Shown: positions 24,044-33,186 of the stretch, piece after piece | How the letters are laid out: the number at the start of each line of letters is the position of its first letter | Position numbering within the stretch: the stretch's first letter is position 1 | Assembly (NCBI GenBank): GCA_018673925.1 | Contig: JABHBL010000057.1 | Coordinates: forward strand, 62,001 to 126,000 | Reading direction: 5' to 3' | Source: Fidelibacterota bacterium | GTDB lineage: Bacteria; Fidelibacterota; UBA8477; JABMPR01 | Length of the DNA: 64,000 bases | Program-made: the position numbers and the translations under genes | The notes under the pieces: model-generated | Databases searched by the model: none | Told to the model about the DNA's origin: nothing | Seen by the model: only the letters and a program-made list of their open reading frames with translations

Positions 24044-24559
24044 CTAAAAGAAGGATTCGTCCTGCCAGCGGGAGATACGCCAGGTTCCGGCGGGATCGCC
24101 TACAAAATCAAATACAGCATTCCCTGACAAGAAAAACTCACCACCTATTGATAGGTCGAAAGTCTTGGTCAGGCTGATTTCTCCCGTTTGGGAGGTGTCT
24201 GTAGCTATGGTCGCGTTCCAGACCAAGGTGAAGTGATCAAAAGCCCGGAAGAGTCGCCCTGTGGTACGCAGTTCAGTATCTCTACCCCAATAGTCGTAGC
24301 CGCCAGCCCCGCCTATATCAGGATCAAAATAGAGAAACACAAAGCTGGTATCAAAAAGCTCGCTGTAAACCAGACTGTCGCGATAGATATAGGCATAGCG
24401 AAAATTCTGCAGTACTTCTTCTGGGGATTTCTGTTCTGTAAGGATCAGGCTCGCTTCACCTTCCAACACACCTTCTGTGGGGGCGAACGGGTTCCAACAC
24501 CCCTGCAGATAAATCAGGCTGAGCAGTACGATGAAAAGCGTGGGCCTAAAGACTTTCAT
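24044..24559 (-). CDS. Lipoprotein of unknown function (paralogue B)
   Basis: A 171-residue lipoprotein with a signal peptide ending in lipobox LQGC (Cys21). The mature part starts 'WNPFAPTEG' and continues with 'SPEEVLQNFRYAYIYRD', then beta-rich 'FTLVWNATIATD' and a closing 'WRISRWQDES'. This layout suggests an NTF2/SnoaL-like fold but no ligand residues can be assigned. It shares the 'SP-E-x-VLQN' helix and the 'I-x-x-WQD' end with the gene directly upstream, so the two are likely paralogues. They are 3 bases apart. Confidence 0.65.
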   Translation of the reverse strand: MKVFRPTLFIVLLSLIYLQGCWNPFAPTEGVLEGEASLILTEQKSPEEVLQNFRYAYIYRDSLVYSELFDTSFVFLYFDPDIGGAGGYDYWGRDTELRTTGRLFRAFDHFTLVWNATIATDTSQTGEISLTKTFDLSIGGEFFLSGNAVFDFVGDPAGTWRISRWQDESFF

Positions 24560-24562
24560 CGT

Positions 24563-25153
24563 TTATTGTACCAGGATTTTAAGATCGCTCCAGCAGGGCA
24601 GCGAATCAGATTTTAGGTCCTGCCAAATAGAAATTTCATATAAGAGATCAACATTTTGAATCAACGTGAGGGTGGCTTGTCCCTTGAGTTGCTCTGGTAG
24701 TGGGGTTTCAGATTCGCCATAGGACAAGGTCAGATGATAGTCTGTGATAATTTCATATCGATCATCAATGGGGGATAATTGCTCGATTTCCCACTCAAGA
24801 CGCAGGAGGCCTTCCTGATTGAGCGCTTCGAAAAGTTTGGTAATGAAATTCTCCTCTTCCACATAGCCCCAATTGTCAAAAACACCTGGTTGAGAGCTTG
24901 CCACACCTTGATCAGGAAAAAAAGTGAAGGAGGTTCCCGTTTCGTCGGAATTTCCCAGAACATCCAGGTGATAATTCAATTTGTGTGCAGGGAAGGCATT
25001 GGCAAGATTTTGCAGTACAATTTCTGGTGAAGTTGGAGGAACCCAGGCATAGGGATCCAGAACATCAATAGGAGGCTCTGAATCACGAGGGGTAAAAAGC
25101 TCGCAACCTGTAAGTAAAAGCACTATAACTATTGTAACTGCAAACCATTTCAT
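24563..25153 (-). CDS. Lipoprotein of unknown function (paralogue A)
   Basis: A 196-residue lipoprotein. I start at the ATG at 25153, which gives a clean signal peptide 'MKWFAVTIVIVLLLTGC'; longer frames put 53 non-signal residues in front. The mature protein has 'SPEIVLQNLANAF', 'FVTKLFEALNQEG'-like helices and ends 'YEISIWQDLKSD', the same order of elements as the downstream gene. Together they look like a duplicated NTF2-like lipoprotein pair. Start and divergent RibD-like gene leave a 93-base shared promoter region. Confidence 0.65.
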   Translation of the reverse strand: MKWFAVTIVIVLLLTGCELFTPRDSEPPIDVLDPYAWVPPTSPEIVLQNLANAFPAHKLNYHLDVLGNSDETGTSFTFFPDQGVASSQPGVFDNWGYVEEENFITKLFEALNQEGLLRLEWEIEQLSPIDDRYEIITDYHLTLSYGESETPLPEQLKGQATLTLIQNVDLLYEISIWQDLKSDSLPCWSDLKILVQ

Positions 25154-25246
25154 TTGCTGAAAGTACACGATGTGACACCAAAAACAAATCGAAGTTGTGC
25201 TTTTCTTGTCGCTGGGACTATTTTCCAACATGGAAAACCCAAAACC

Positions 25247-25879
25247 ATGAGAATATTCGCTTGCATGGCAACATCCCTTGATGGTAAGATCGGTCCTGCT
25301 CATGTTGATCATTTTGTGGCTATTGGTTCACGCTATGATATGGAAAACCTTATTTCGCTCAGGGATGATGCTGATGGAATTCTGTTTGGAGCCAGCACCT
25401 TCAGAACCTGGCCTAAGGTGCACCGTGGGAGTGATCCAAAGCAGCATGCTCATCACTTCATTATGAGTCGCCGTCTTGATCTGGATTTTCAGGCTGAACT
25501 TTTTCAACATCCTGAAATCCCAATCACCATATTTTCGGGGACAGAGAGTACCACCCCTGGTCAAACACGACCCGACCATGTAGAGATTGTTTCGATTCCA
25601 GACCAGCCAGGCCAAACTGATCTTATCCTCAAGCATATTGCCCAATGTGGTGTTGAATCCCTGTTGGTAGAGGGTGGTGGACATATCCTTCATAAATTTA
25701 TAGCCGCGCAGGTTCTGGAAGAACTCTATTTAACCCTGGTGCCTTCAGTGATTGGTGACGAGAAGGCTCCTGCACTGCTGGGTGGACAAGGTCTGACAAC
25801 ACCACCCCAAATAAAAATTCTGAAGAGCAGGCAAATAGAGAATGAAACCTTTCTTCATCTCGAATTTATGTATACTTAA
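25247..25879 (+). CDS. RibD C-terminal/dihydrofolate-reductase-like reductase
   Basis: A 210-residue stand-alone reductase of the RibD-C/DHFR fold. It has the N-terminal 'MRIFACMATSLDGKIGP', the NADPH-site 'DGILFGASTFRTWP', and the signature 'LLVEGGGHILHKFIAAQVLEELYLTLVP' (parts: 'LLVEGGGHILHKF'). In riboflavin synthesis this domain reduces the ribosylamino-pyrimidine; stand-alone copies are often of unknown substrate. I start at the ATG at 25247, matching the first conserved strand. It lacks the deaminase half of RibD. Confidence 0.85.
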   Translation: MRIFACMATSLDGKIGPAHVDHFVAIGSRYDMENLISLRDDADGILFGASTFRTWPKVHRGSDPKQHAHHFIMSRRLDLDFQAELFQHPEIPITIFSGTESTTPGQTRPDHVEIVSIPDQPGQTDLILKHIAQCGVESLLVEGGGHILHKFIAAQVLEELYLTLVPSVIGDEKAPALLGGQGLTTPPQIKILKSRQIENETFLHLEFMYT

Positions 25880-25980
25880 TATCCTCATGGGAAAGCTCTG
25901 GTTCTAATTTATGTTCTCCCCCAGCACGGTGACTGACTTCGAAGAAGTCTTGCCATATATTGAACTATAGGATTTAACAC

Positions 25981-27321
25981 ATGAAACAATTGACCATCAT
26001 TTTACTTCTCTTTGTCTCTGGGATTCTGGCTGACTATCCAGATCAGTCCAAAACAATAAGAGCGGCAGACATGTGGGCTCAAATCAGCAGTATTAGCAAT
26101 ATGGTACTCAGCGAGGATGGCAAATCATTGCAGTTAACTGACGGATCGGTTTCAGGATTCTTCACTTTGATCCCGGATACGCTTCCGACCCTCTTCGACA
26201 GAGGACTGCCCTCATGGAATGGAAAAGCGATTCATGAGGATTCTGGTTTCAAGGTTTCTATGCGCTTTAAGCATAACTCAACCTGGTCTCCCTGGTTAAC
26301 TGTGGGTTATTGGAAAAATTATATTTGGCCAACATATGGTGCGACCTCATATGCTGCAGGCGAAATTGACTATGATTATGTTGTGCTGGATGACTTTCAC
26401 ACAATTTGGCAATGGCGTGTTGAATTTAAACGCCAGCTTGCCGCACACCCCTCGCCTTCCATCGATAAACTCAATTTTTATGTCAGTGACCAGAGAACAA
26501 CTGACAACATGAATCTTTCTGCTATTGTAAATGATGATCCACCAGAAATATACATTCCTACAAATTTTGTCTGTCAATACAACGTTGATCCAGACATCGG
26601 TGGAAGCATCTGCTCGCCCACCTCTACCGTATTGGCTATCCGATCATATGATATTGAGGTGGATCCATATGACTTTGCTGTTGATAATTATGATGATTAC
26701 TGGAACCTCTTTGGAATCTGGCCACGCGCGGTTCAGAATGCAGCCGGATACCATCTTGATGGCGCCGTCACACGCTATCGTACCTGGAGTCAGGCCTATG
26801 ACACCCTGGCTGCTGGTGGACGGGTCATCATGTCAGTTGGACCACCCCTATATTCGGGACACCTCATGATGCTAGCAGGTTTTGATGACCAAGGTGATCC
26901 ATTGGTTCACGATCCCGCACGGCAAAACGGGGAAGGATATGAGTACACTAAATCAGCAATTTCCCAGTCCTGGTTTACAAAAGGTGGTGTGGGCTACACC
27001 TTCTTTCCTGGTGAAAGTGTTGTCGCTTTCGATGGTGGGGAGAAAGCTGCTCGCCCGGATCAATTTGTGTTGCACCAAAATTTTCCAAATCCCTTTAATC
27101 CCACTACTAGCCTGAGGTTTTCACTTGCTGCGGCTACTCACATCAGATTGAGCATTTATGATCTCACAGGGAAACTGGTTGATGTGTTAATCAGCGATTA
27201 TCTCCAGGCTGGAAATCATCAACTGGTCTGGCATGCTCAAAATCAAGATAGTGGAGTTTATTTACTGCGATTGGAATCTGATACTGAAACACAGATCAGA
27301 CGACTGACCCTTTTGAAGTAG
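25981..27321 (+). CDS. Secreted C39-like peptidase with C-terminal sorting domain
   Basis: A 446-residue exported protein: signal peptide 1-18, an N-terminal beta domain (about 20-190), a C39-like papain-fold domain (about 195-340) and a C-terminal domain (about 360-446). The candidate triad is Cys211 ('GGSICSPTS'), His294 ('YSGHLMML') and Asp311 ('LVHDPAR'). The C-terminal domain opens with 'LHQNFPNPFNPTTSLRFSL' and ends in 'RRLTLLK', the FCB-type type IX secretion or surface-anchoring signal. It is probably a secreted or surface peptidase or amidase; the substrate is unknown. Confidence 0.85.
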   Translation: MKQLTIILLLFVSGILADYPDQSKTIRAADMWAQISSISNMVLSEDGKSLQLTDGSVSGFFTLIPDTLPTLFDRGLPSWNGKAIHEDSGFKVSMRFKHNSTWSPWLTVGYWKNYIWPTYGATSYAAGEIDYDYVVLDDFHTIWQWRVEFKRQLAAHPSPSIDKLNFYVSDQRTTDNMNLSAIVNDDPPEIYIPTNFVCQYNVDPDIGGSICSPTSTVLAIRSYDIEVDPYDFAVDNYDDYWNLFGIWPRAVQNAAGYHLDGAVTRYRTWSQAYDTLAAGGRVIMSVGPPLYSGHLMMLAGFDDQGDPLVHDPARQNGEGYEYTKSAISQSWFTKGGVGYTFFPGESVVAFDGGEKAARPDQFVLHQNFPNPFNPTTSLRFSLAAATHIRLSIYDLTGKLVDVLISDYLQAGNHQLVWHAQNQDSGVYLLRLESDTETQIRRLTLLK

Positions 27322-27342
27322 TCTTTACTTCGCTTTACTCAC

Positions 27343-29133
27343 TCAAAACGGCCAGAAAATCGGCGCCATGACAGATGCAATAACCCAGAATATCAAGTTC
27401 AGGGGTGCACCCGCCTTCACATAATCCATAAACTTGTATTTACCAGGACCATAGACCATAAGGTTGGTTTGATATCCAATCGGGGTCATAAAGCTGGCTG
27501 AAGCAGCATAACATATTGTGAATATCAGTGGCCGCGAGTCGATACCCATGTTATTGGCTGCAGCGATGGCGATGGGTGTCAACACAATGGCAGCAGCATT
27601 GTTTGAAACAACCGCCGTGATGATTGCTGTGATCAAATAGAGACTGGAAAGCAGCACATACGGAGCTAGATCCGTCGAAAAGATGTTGGCCATGGATGTC
27701 ACGCTTTCACCGATCAAGTGGGCAGCCCCGCTGGTTTCCATGGCGGTTCCAAAAGGAATAAAAGCAGCGATAAAGATAATCACAGGCCAATTAATGGCAC
27801 TATAGGCTTCCCGGGTTGAGATATGCTTTGTTACCAGGAGCAGAAAGGCGCCAGCCAATGCTGCTGCCAAAATATCCATGAGGCCTGATGCCGCTGACAG
27901 CATGATGAGGGGAATGATGATAACCGCTAGCCAACGGATTCTTTTTTTACGCATGTTTATTTCATGATGTTGCAGAATAATCAAATCCGGATCATTGCGC
28001 ATTTCTGATATCTGATCAACCGGCATGAGCATGAGTAACGTGTCTGCAAACCGAAGTCGGATATGGGCGATCTTTTGTTTGATAGTGACCCCTCGCCGGC
28101 CGATTGCCAGGACAAAGGCATGATATTTTTTACGGAAATTCAGATCGCTCAGGGATTTATCGTAGAGTGTTGACTCTGGTCCAACCAGACCTTCCACCAG
28201 GACATTATCACCTTCCTGCAACTCAGTCTCGCCCAGCTTTACGTCCGAAAGTGCCAACACCTTTTCCTGTTGGTGAAATTTTAAAAAATTATCTATGGCA
28301 CCTTTGGTCAGTAAAATGTCGCCCTGTTTGAGTTTTAGCTCACCCACATTGCCGGCGAGGTGAGCACCATCTCGAATGATGTCCAGCACCGTTATTTCAT
28401 AGAGTTCATTGACTTTTCGCTCAAGGCAATTTGATCCAATCAGCGGTGAGCCCTTGTCAATCCTGAATTCGGTGAGGTAGGTCGACATATGGTATTTCCC
28501 CACCAGGGTGCTAACTGGAGCACGGGATGGTAACAGTCTGGGCAAAACAACCAGGCTATATGTAGTGCCTACCACCAGAAAGATGATCCCCATGGGTAGA
28601 AACTCAAACATACCCAGGGCTTGAAGACCGTGGGTTTCACCAACTGAGCTGACAAGCAGGTTGGTTGAAGTACCGATGAGGGTGATGGTGCCTCCATAAA
28701 TGGCGGCATAGGAGAGGGGCAACAACAGCTTCGAGGGTGAAATTCTAAACTTTGAGGCCATATGCATAGCCACGGGAATAAAGATGGCCACTGCAGCAAC
28801 ATTATTAATGAAACCAGAAAAGAGGCTGACGGTCACAAAGAAAAGTCCAATTCCCAACCACTTCACCTTTTTTTCCATGTCGATAAAGTATTGGGCGAAA
28901 TTTTCAAGGATGCCTGTTTTGACCAGGGCGTGACTCAATACAAACATCACCGCGACGGTGAGAACGGCCTTGTTGCTAAACCCGGCAATGGCCTGATCAC
29001 TATCCACATATCCAGTAAACCAAAGCACTAGCAGGAGACCAAGACCCAGGACATCAATGGGGACAACTTCCAGAACCAGAAGCACCAGCAAGAGAATCAT
29101 CAGGATTAATATTCCTGCTATTTCAAAACCCAT
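27343..29133 (-). CDS. SLC13-family permease with RCK_C domains
   Basis: A 596-residue carrier of the SLC13/DASS/ArsB-like superfamily. Two blocks of membrane helices (about 1-200 and 410-596) flank two TrkA-C (RCK_C) domains near 210-380. The TrkA-C regions are recognisable by 'LIGSNCLERKVNELYEITVLDIIR' and 'LYDKSLSDLNFRKKYHAFVLAIGRRG' (parts quoted: 'VNELYEITVLDIIRDG'). Substrate signatures near 'GTITLIGTSTNLLVSS' and 'TPIGYQTNLMVYGPG' are the two paired SNT/TNL motifs of this family. It likely transports a divalent anion such as sulfate or dicarboxylate with sodium. Confidence 0.9.
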   Translation of the reverse strand: MGFEIAGILILMILLLVLLVLEVVPIDVLGLGLLLVLWFTGYVDSDQAIAGFSNKAVLTVAVMFVLSHALVKTGILENFAQYFIDMEKKVKWLGIGLFFVTVSLFSGFINNVAAVAIFIPVAMHMASKFRISPSKLLLPLSYAAIYGGTITLIGTSTNLLVSSVGETHGLQALGMFEFLPMGIIFLVVGTTYSLVVLPRLLPSRAPVSTLVGKYHMSTYLTEFRIDKGSPLIGSNCLERKVNELYEITVLDIIRDGAHLAGNVGELKLKQGDILLTKGAIDNFLKFHQQEKVLALSDVKLGETELQEGDNVLVEGLVGPESTLYDKSLSDLNFRKKYHAFVLAIGRRGVTIKQKIAHIRLRFADTLLMLMPVDQISEMRNDPDLIILQHHEINMRKKRIRWLAVIIIPLIMLSAASGLMDILAAALAGAFLLLVTKHISTREAYSAINWPVIIFIAAFIPFGTAMETSGAAHLIGESVTSMANIFSTDLAPYVLLSSLYLITAIITAVVSNNAAAIVLTPIAIAAANNMGIDSRPLIFTICYAASASFMTPIGYQTNLMVYGPGKYKFMDYVKAGAPLNLIFWVIASVMAPIFWPF

Positions 29134-29437
29134 AATTCTCCTTTCTGGCTGTCGCTATCGCGTTTTTAATTCTTTGTTAATTGAGCTCTCGCTCGGACCT
29201 TATGTGTGACTTGTTACCATATATTGAATAAAAGTTATTGTGTTTAAATAACTTGGGCAAGCTAAAAGCGATACTGCCACCTCCTTTTCTTCTGATGTAA
29301 AGATGTAAACCCTGTTGATATAATCGAATTAATCAACGCCTGATTTCCTAGGAAAATGCTTGGTGGGTCTTGGCTGTTTGTTAAATTCCGCACTGATATC
29401 AAAAGGATATAAATCCATACAGTAAGAGGAAGCACAC
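29134..29437. other. 304-base intergenic region between divergent genes
   Basis: The gap lies between the SLC13 permease gene (minus) and the FecR-domain gene (plus) and is AT-rich. I see an extended -10 promoter for the plus gene (29316-29324) and the ribosome site AGAGGA before its ATG. I see no tRNA, riboswitch or open frame with support. Confidence 0.6.
29316..29324 (+). promoter_or_regulatory. Extended -10 promoter for the FecR-domain gene
   Basis: TGATATAAT is an extended -10 element (TGnTATAAT). The -35 position 17 bases upstream reads TGTAAA, a weak match, as is usual with extended -10 promoters. It would give a leader of about 105 bases before the ATG at 29438. Confidence 0.55.
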
Positions 29438-31696
29438 ATGAAAAAATTAGTTACCCTATTCATCTTTGCACTGATTTTGGTCGGTGGAGTATATGCCGAT
29501 AAGGTCGCTGTGATCTCCAAGGTTCAAGGTGATGTCTTGATTCAAAAGGCAGAAGATTTCGATTACAGCACGCCAGTAACCATGGGAATGATCCTGGACA
29601 ACAATGATCAGATCAAAGTAAATGACGGTTTTGCCGTGATGTTGCTTCTTGATGATAAAAGCCAGGTTAAGCTTCGTGAAAACACTGAAGTGGCCGTCAC
29701 CATGGTGGAAGATATTGGCGGAACAGGTTACCATGTTCGTCTGGAATATGGTCAAGCACTAACCAAGTATGCCAAGGGAGCCGAGTTTGGCTTTCAACTC
29801 CATACTCCAACCTCTGTGGCCTCCATTAAAGGAACTGAGTTCTGGACCATTACTGATCCTGAAACTGGAGATCAGGTTATCGTCCTTGAAGGTCTGGTAG
29901 ACGTTATGAATAACCTCACTGGTATGATTAGTACTGGTGGAGCTGGCCAAACTGTTAACTCCAGCTCTGATGGTTACATAGATACCGGTGATACTGATGA
30001 AAGCACAATTCCAGCAGATCCGGAAAGTGATACCGACGGTACCGGTGACGCCACTGAGGAAGAAAGCGAAGAAGAAGTGGCAGAAACTGCCGCTGGAGAT
30101 AGTACTGAAACTGCTGATGCTGACGCAGGAATGCCTACTGCCCCTCCATCAACTGTTGATACAACCACTCCTGCTGAGGAACCTGAAGAGGAAGCCGAAG
30201 AAGAAGGTGATGGCGGTGGTCTCGCAATGGATGCTGGCTTTGGTGCCGTGACCATTGATGGTCAACTCTACAACCAGATCGCCCTGCGTCCAGATATTTC
30301 CTTTGGAAAGCTTGGCGTCGGTCTTGATATCGTTATCTATATGGATCAGGACGGTAACATTCGTAAAGATGAGTGGAATGAAGCCAAGGATGTCATTGAC
30401 AAAATTATGTATGTCCGTTGGGGAGAACCTGGCGATCCACTTTATGTCCGTGTAGGAACACTTGAAAATGTAGTTCTTGGATATGGGTTGTTTATGAATG
30501 GGTATTCAAACATGATGGAATACCCCTCTGTTCGTAAGACAGGACATCATATTGGTCTTAAGTTCGGCAATTTTGGAATTGAAAATGTTGTTGCCAACTA
30601 CAAAGAGTTCTCCTTTAGTGGAGAGAGCACTGGGTTGGGAATCATGGGTTTACGTGGAACCTTTTCCCTGGGCAAGCTGACTTTCGGTAGCACCCTGATC
30701 ATGGATAATAACCAGTACCTCGGTCTCAAAGATGATGATGGCGATTATATCCCCAACCTGGTGGATGATTTTCCAGATGAAGCTGAATACTCAAAAGATT
30801 CTGATGGTGATGGACGACCAGATAACTCCCCTGACGAGTGGGATATTGATGGTGATGGTAAAACTGATAACTACACCCCAGACCACAGCAGAGACTGGGA
30901 TGATGAAATCACACGTAAACCGGATCCCTTTGATATAAGCGAGAACCCCAGCACGGTTGGTGGTCTTAGTGTTGATATAGCCTACCCAATCCTCAATATG
31001 GACAAGCTGAAATTGATCCTCTTTGCAGAGGCTGGTCAATATTTTGGAACTGCTGACTCAATGTATTACGATGACAATGGTGTAGTTCGTCAAAAGTTAG
31101 TCGAGTATGGCATGGGTGCGACAGCTCCTGGTCTCCGTGCTCAGATCTTCAACTTTCTTACTGCCAGTGTTGAATTTAGAATCACGCCTACAGGCAATTT
31201 TGTCTATGGACTCTTCGATCGAAATTACGATCTGGAGCGTGTTGGATTTGTCGATTATGCTGGTATGGGATTAACACCTCGCACCCGCTATGAAAAGCTC
31301 TATGACAATTCATCCATGATGGGTGTTTTTGGTAGCGTCGGAGCCGATGTTCTTGGTCTGATTAATTTGCAGGCTGGTTATCAGCACATGACTTCTGATG
31401 AATCGGAAGTTAAGGGTATCCAGGGCGTGATTGGTATTGCCCCGAACCTGATTCCCAAGGTGGAAGCAGCCAATGCATATATCCTACGTATGAATGTTGA
31501 TGATCCCTTTGATATCGTCAGCGAAGGAACATTGCTGGGCTATAAGGTGACCATTGGTTTGGGTGGCGGAGCCACACTCACCTGGGACTTCCGCCAGAGC
31601 TATATTGATCTTGATGGTAACGGTGAAATTGATACAGATGCTGGTTCGGGAGAAGTTGTTGCCCAAACAAGTATCGAAACGGGGTTTTCTTTCTAG
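29438..31696 (+). CDS. FecR-domain protein fused to a putative outer-membrane beta-barrel
   Basis: A 752-residue exported protein with signal peptide 1-20. Residues 25-165 are a FecR domain ('KVQGDVLIQKAED', 'TPTSVASIKGTEFWTI'). Residues about 175-265 form a very acidic, Thr/Glu/Asp-rich linker. The rest alternates Gly and aromatic residues and ends in Phe, as outer-membrane barrels do. A calcium-type Asp-rich insert (about 430-490) with repeats such as 'DSDGDGRPDN' and 'DIDGDGKTDN' looks like thrombospondin type-3 loops. FecR domains normally act in the periplasm with sigma regulators; here no sigma factor is adjacent. Its extended -10 promoter and strong terminator make it a single-gene transcript. 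Confidence 0.8.
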   Translation: MKKLVTLFIFALILVGGVYADKVAVISKVQGDVLIQKAEDFDYSTPVTMGMILDNNDQIKVNDGFAVMLLLDDKSQVKLRENTEVAVTMVEDIGGTGYHVRLEYGQALTKYAKGAEFGFQLHTPTSVASIKGTEFWTITDPETGDQVIVLEGLVDVMNNLTGMISTGGAGQTVNSSSDGYIDTGDTDESTIPADPESDTDGTGDATEEESEEEVAETAAGDSTETADADAGMPTAPPSTVDTTTPAEEPEEEAEEEGDGGGLAMDAGFGAVTIDGQLYNQIALRPDISFGKLGVGLDIVIYMDQDGNIRKDEWNEAKDVIDKIMYVRWGEPGDPLYVRVGTLENVVLGYGLFMNGYSNMMEYPSVRKTGHHIGLKFGNFGIENVVANYKEFSFSGESTGLGIMGLRGTFSLGKLTFGSTLIMDNNQYLGLKDDDGDYIPNLVDDFPDEAEYSKDSDGDGRPDNSPDEWDIDGDGKTDNYTPDHSRDWDDEITRKPDPFDISENPSTVGGLSVDIAYPILNMDKLKLILFAEAGQYFGTADSMYYDDNGVVRQKLVEYGMGATAPGLRAQIFNFLTASVEFRITPTGNFVYGLFDRNYDLERVGFVDYAGMGLTPRTRYEKLYDNSSMMGVFGSVGADVLGLINLQAGYQHMTSDESEVKGIQGVIGIAPNLIPKVEAANAYILRMNVDDPFDIVSEGTLLGYKVTIGLGGGATLTWDFRQSYIDLDGNGEIDTDAGSGEVVAQTSIETGFSF

Positions 31697-31720
31697 ATCC
31701 CCAATTACATATATATCAGA

Positions 31721-31750
31721 AACGCCCTGCTTTTGCGGGGCGTTTTTTTT
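31721..31750 (+). terminator. Rho-independent terminator after the FecR-domain gene
   Basis: A 10-bp stem (AACGCCCTGC with GCGGGGCGTT, one G-T pair, TTTT loop) is followed by TTTTTT. It lies 25 bases after the stop. Confidence 0.92.
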
Positions 31751-31864
31751 GACACCCTTTTTTGAACCAAAAATCGAGCGATGCGACCCTTTGGCGAAAA
31801 GAGAGTCGTCCTCTTGAACACTGGAGTACCTTCCCCCCATGACAACACCTGAGGAGGGACCCCA

Positions 31865-33112
31865 ATGAAAACAAGCAAACCTATTATGTACCTGATGGGA
31901 TTGTTGACGATTTCAACAATGCTACTAGCCCAACCAAAGACAACAATTGAAACCACAAAGATGTCAGAAACCCTGTATCATTTTAAGGTCACTACTTTTT
32001 ATCCCGTAAGCACCCTTGCTTCCATTGGGCCCGATGGCATTCTGTTGGTAGATCCCGGTATGGAACAATCATATGCAGAACTCATGAAAGTCCTGGCTGA
32101 ATTGAGTGAATTGAAGGTAACTAAAGTAATCAACACCCATTCCCATGATCACCATACAAGTATGAATAAATACCTTGGTGAAGCCGCTGAAATTGTGGCA
32201 CACGCCGCCAGTGCAGAACTCATGCGCGGTGATCTGGATGTCCTGGTTGAATGGCCCCAAAATGCCTTTCCTTCAATGTCTATTGATAGCGAAACCAGTT
32301 TTGTCTTTAATGGTGAGGAAATCAGGTTGATTCCTATTGCCGGGGGACACTGCAAAGATGACCTTCTGGTATATTTTCCTGATTCAAAAGTAGCCTGTAC
32401 CGGCGGTGTTCTTAAATCGGGTTCATACCCCATGGTTGACTTTGCCCGTGGAGGTGATTTTAGAGGCTTTCCGGCTCTGGCTCGTAAGGCACTATCCTTT
32501 TTTCCAGATGATGTCTCTTTTGTTCAATCCCATGGTGATAATTTTGATTATACCCAAGCCAGCGAATATGTGGAGCGACTTGACAGAAGCATTCCCTTAA
32601 TCAAAAAGGCGGTATCATCTGGCAAAACGCCAACAGAAATGATTGATGAAAATATCCTTTCTGTAGTGGCTGATGACGACCACGCATATCCAAATCGCGG
32701 GTTTTGGATTCGAACCATCCATCGAGGATTGACCATGGAGAATAATGGAGTGAAAAAGTCGTTAATCGCTCCTCTTTTTCATGTCCTACAAGAAGGTAGA
32801 GGGAGCGATGCTGTCAAACTCTATCGAGATCTAAAAAAATCGAATCCTGACGACTATGGCTTTAATGAAAACGCTCTCAATATACTGGGGTATTATCTAC
32901 TGGGAAAAGACCGTCTGGATGACGCAATCAAAATTTTCAAATTAAATGTGAAGGAATATCCCAAAGCCTTCAATGTCTATGATAGTCTTGGAGAAGCCTA
33001 TATGAACAAAGGTGATCTTCGGCGGGCAAAACGAAATTATAAAAAGTCAATTCGTATCAATCCAGAAAACCAAAATGGTATCGATATGTTGGAAAAGCTT
33101 TCCTCCCCATAA
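31865..33112 (+). CDS. Metallo-beta-lactamase-fold protein with TPR tail, altered metal ligands
   Basis: A 415-residue exported protein: signal peptide 1-22, MBL-fold domain about 35-240, and tetratricopeptide repeats about 285-415 ('AFNVYDSLGEAYMNKGDLRRAKRNYKKSIRINPEN', parts quoted elsewhere). The metal motif H-x-H-x-D-H reads His92-Ser-His94-Asp-His96-His97, so the Asp is shifted one position. The later G-D ligand reads Gly180-Gly181 ('ACTGGVLK'). His162 and His223 remain. The metal centre may be mononuclear or the protein may bind rather than hydrolyse. GAGGAGGG precedes the ATG. It is convergent with the thioredoxin-like selenoprotein gene across a shared terminator. Confidence 0.82.
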   Translation: MKTSKPIMYLMGLLTISTMLLAQPKTTIETTKMSETLYHFKVTTFYPVSTLASIGPDGILLVDPGMEQSYAELMKVLAELSELKVTKVINTHSHDHHTSMNKYLGEAAEIVAHAASAELMRGDLDVLVEWPQNAFPSMSIDSETSFVFNGEEIRLIPIAGGHCKDDLLVYFPDSKVACTGGVLKSGSYPMVDFARGGDFRGFPALARKALSFFPDDVSFVQSHGDNFDYTQASEYVERLDRSIPLIKKAVSSGKTPTEMIDENILSVVADDDHAYPNRGFWIRTIHRGLTMENNGVKKSLIAPLFHVLQEGRGSDAVKLYRDLKKSNPDDYGFNENALNILGYYLLGKDRLDDAIKIFKLNVKEYPKAFNVYDSLGEAYMNKGDLRRAKRNYKKSIRINPENQNGIDMLEKLSSP

Positions 33113-33133
33113 CACAACGTAAAGACACGGTAC

Positions 33134-33164
33134 AAAAAAAGGCCTCGGAATTTCGAGGCCTTTT
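33134..33164. terminator. Bidirectional terminator between convergent genes
   Basis: A 7-bp GC-rich stem (GGCCTCG with CGAGGCC, 6-base loop) is flanked by AAAAAAA on the left and TTTT on the right. It can end transcripts from both strands: the MBL/TPR gene on plus and the selenoprotein gene on minus. Confidence 0.88.
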
Positions 33165-33186
33165 CATTTCATGAAATATGAATTGT

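Noticed and set aside
25953-29228. Shared 12-mer CCATATATTGAA upstream of the C39-like gene (25953) and in the FecR upstream gap (29217).
   Set aside because: In a 64 kb AT-leaning window many chance 12-mer pairs are expected, and the flanks differ, so it is not evidence of a common regulator site.
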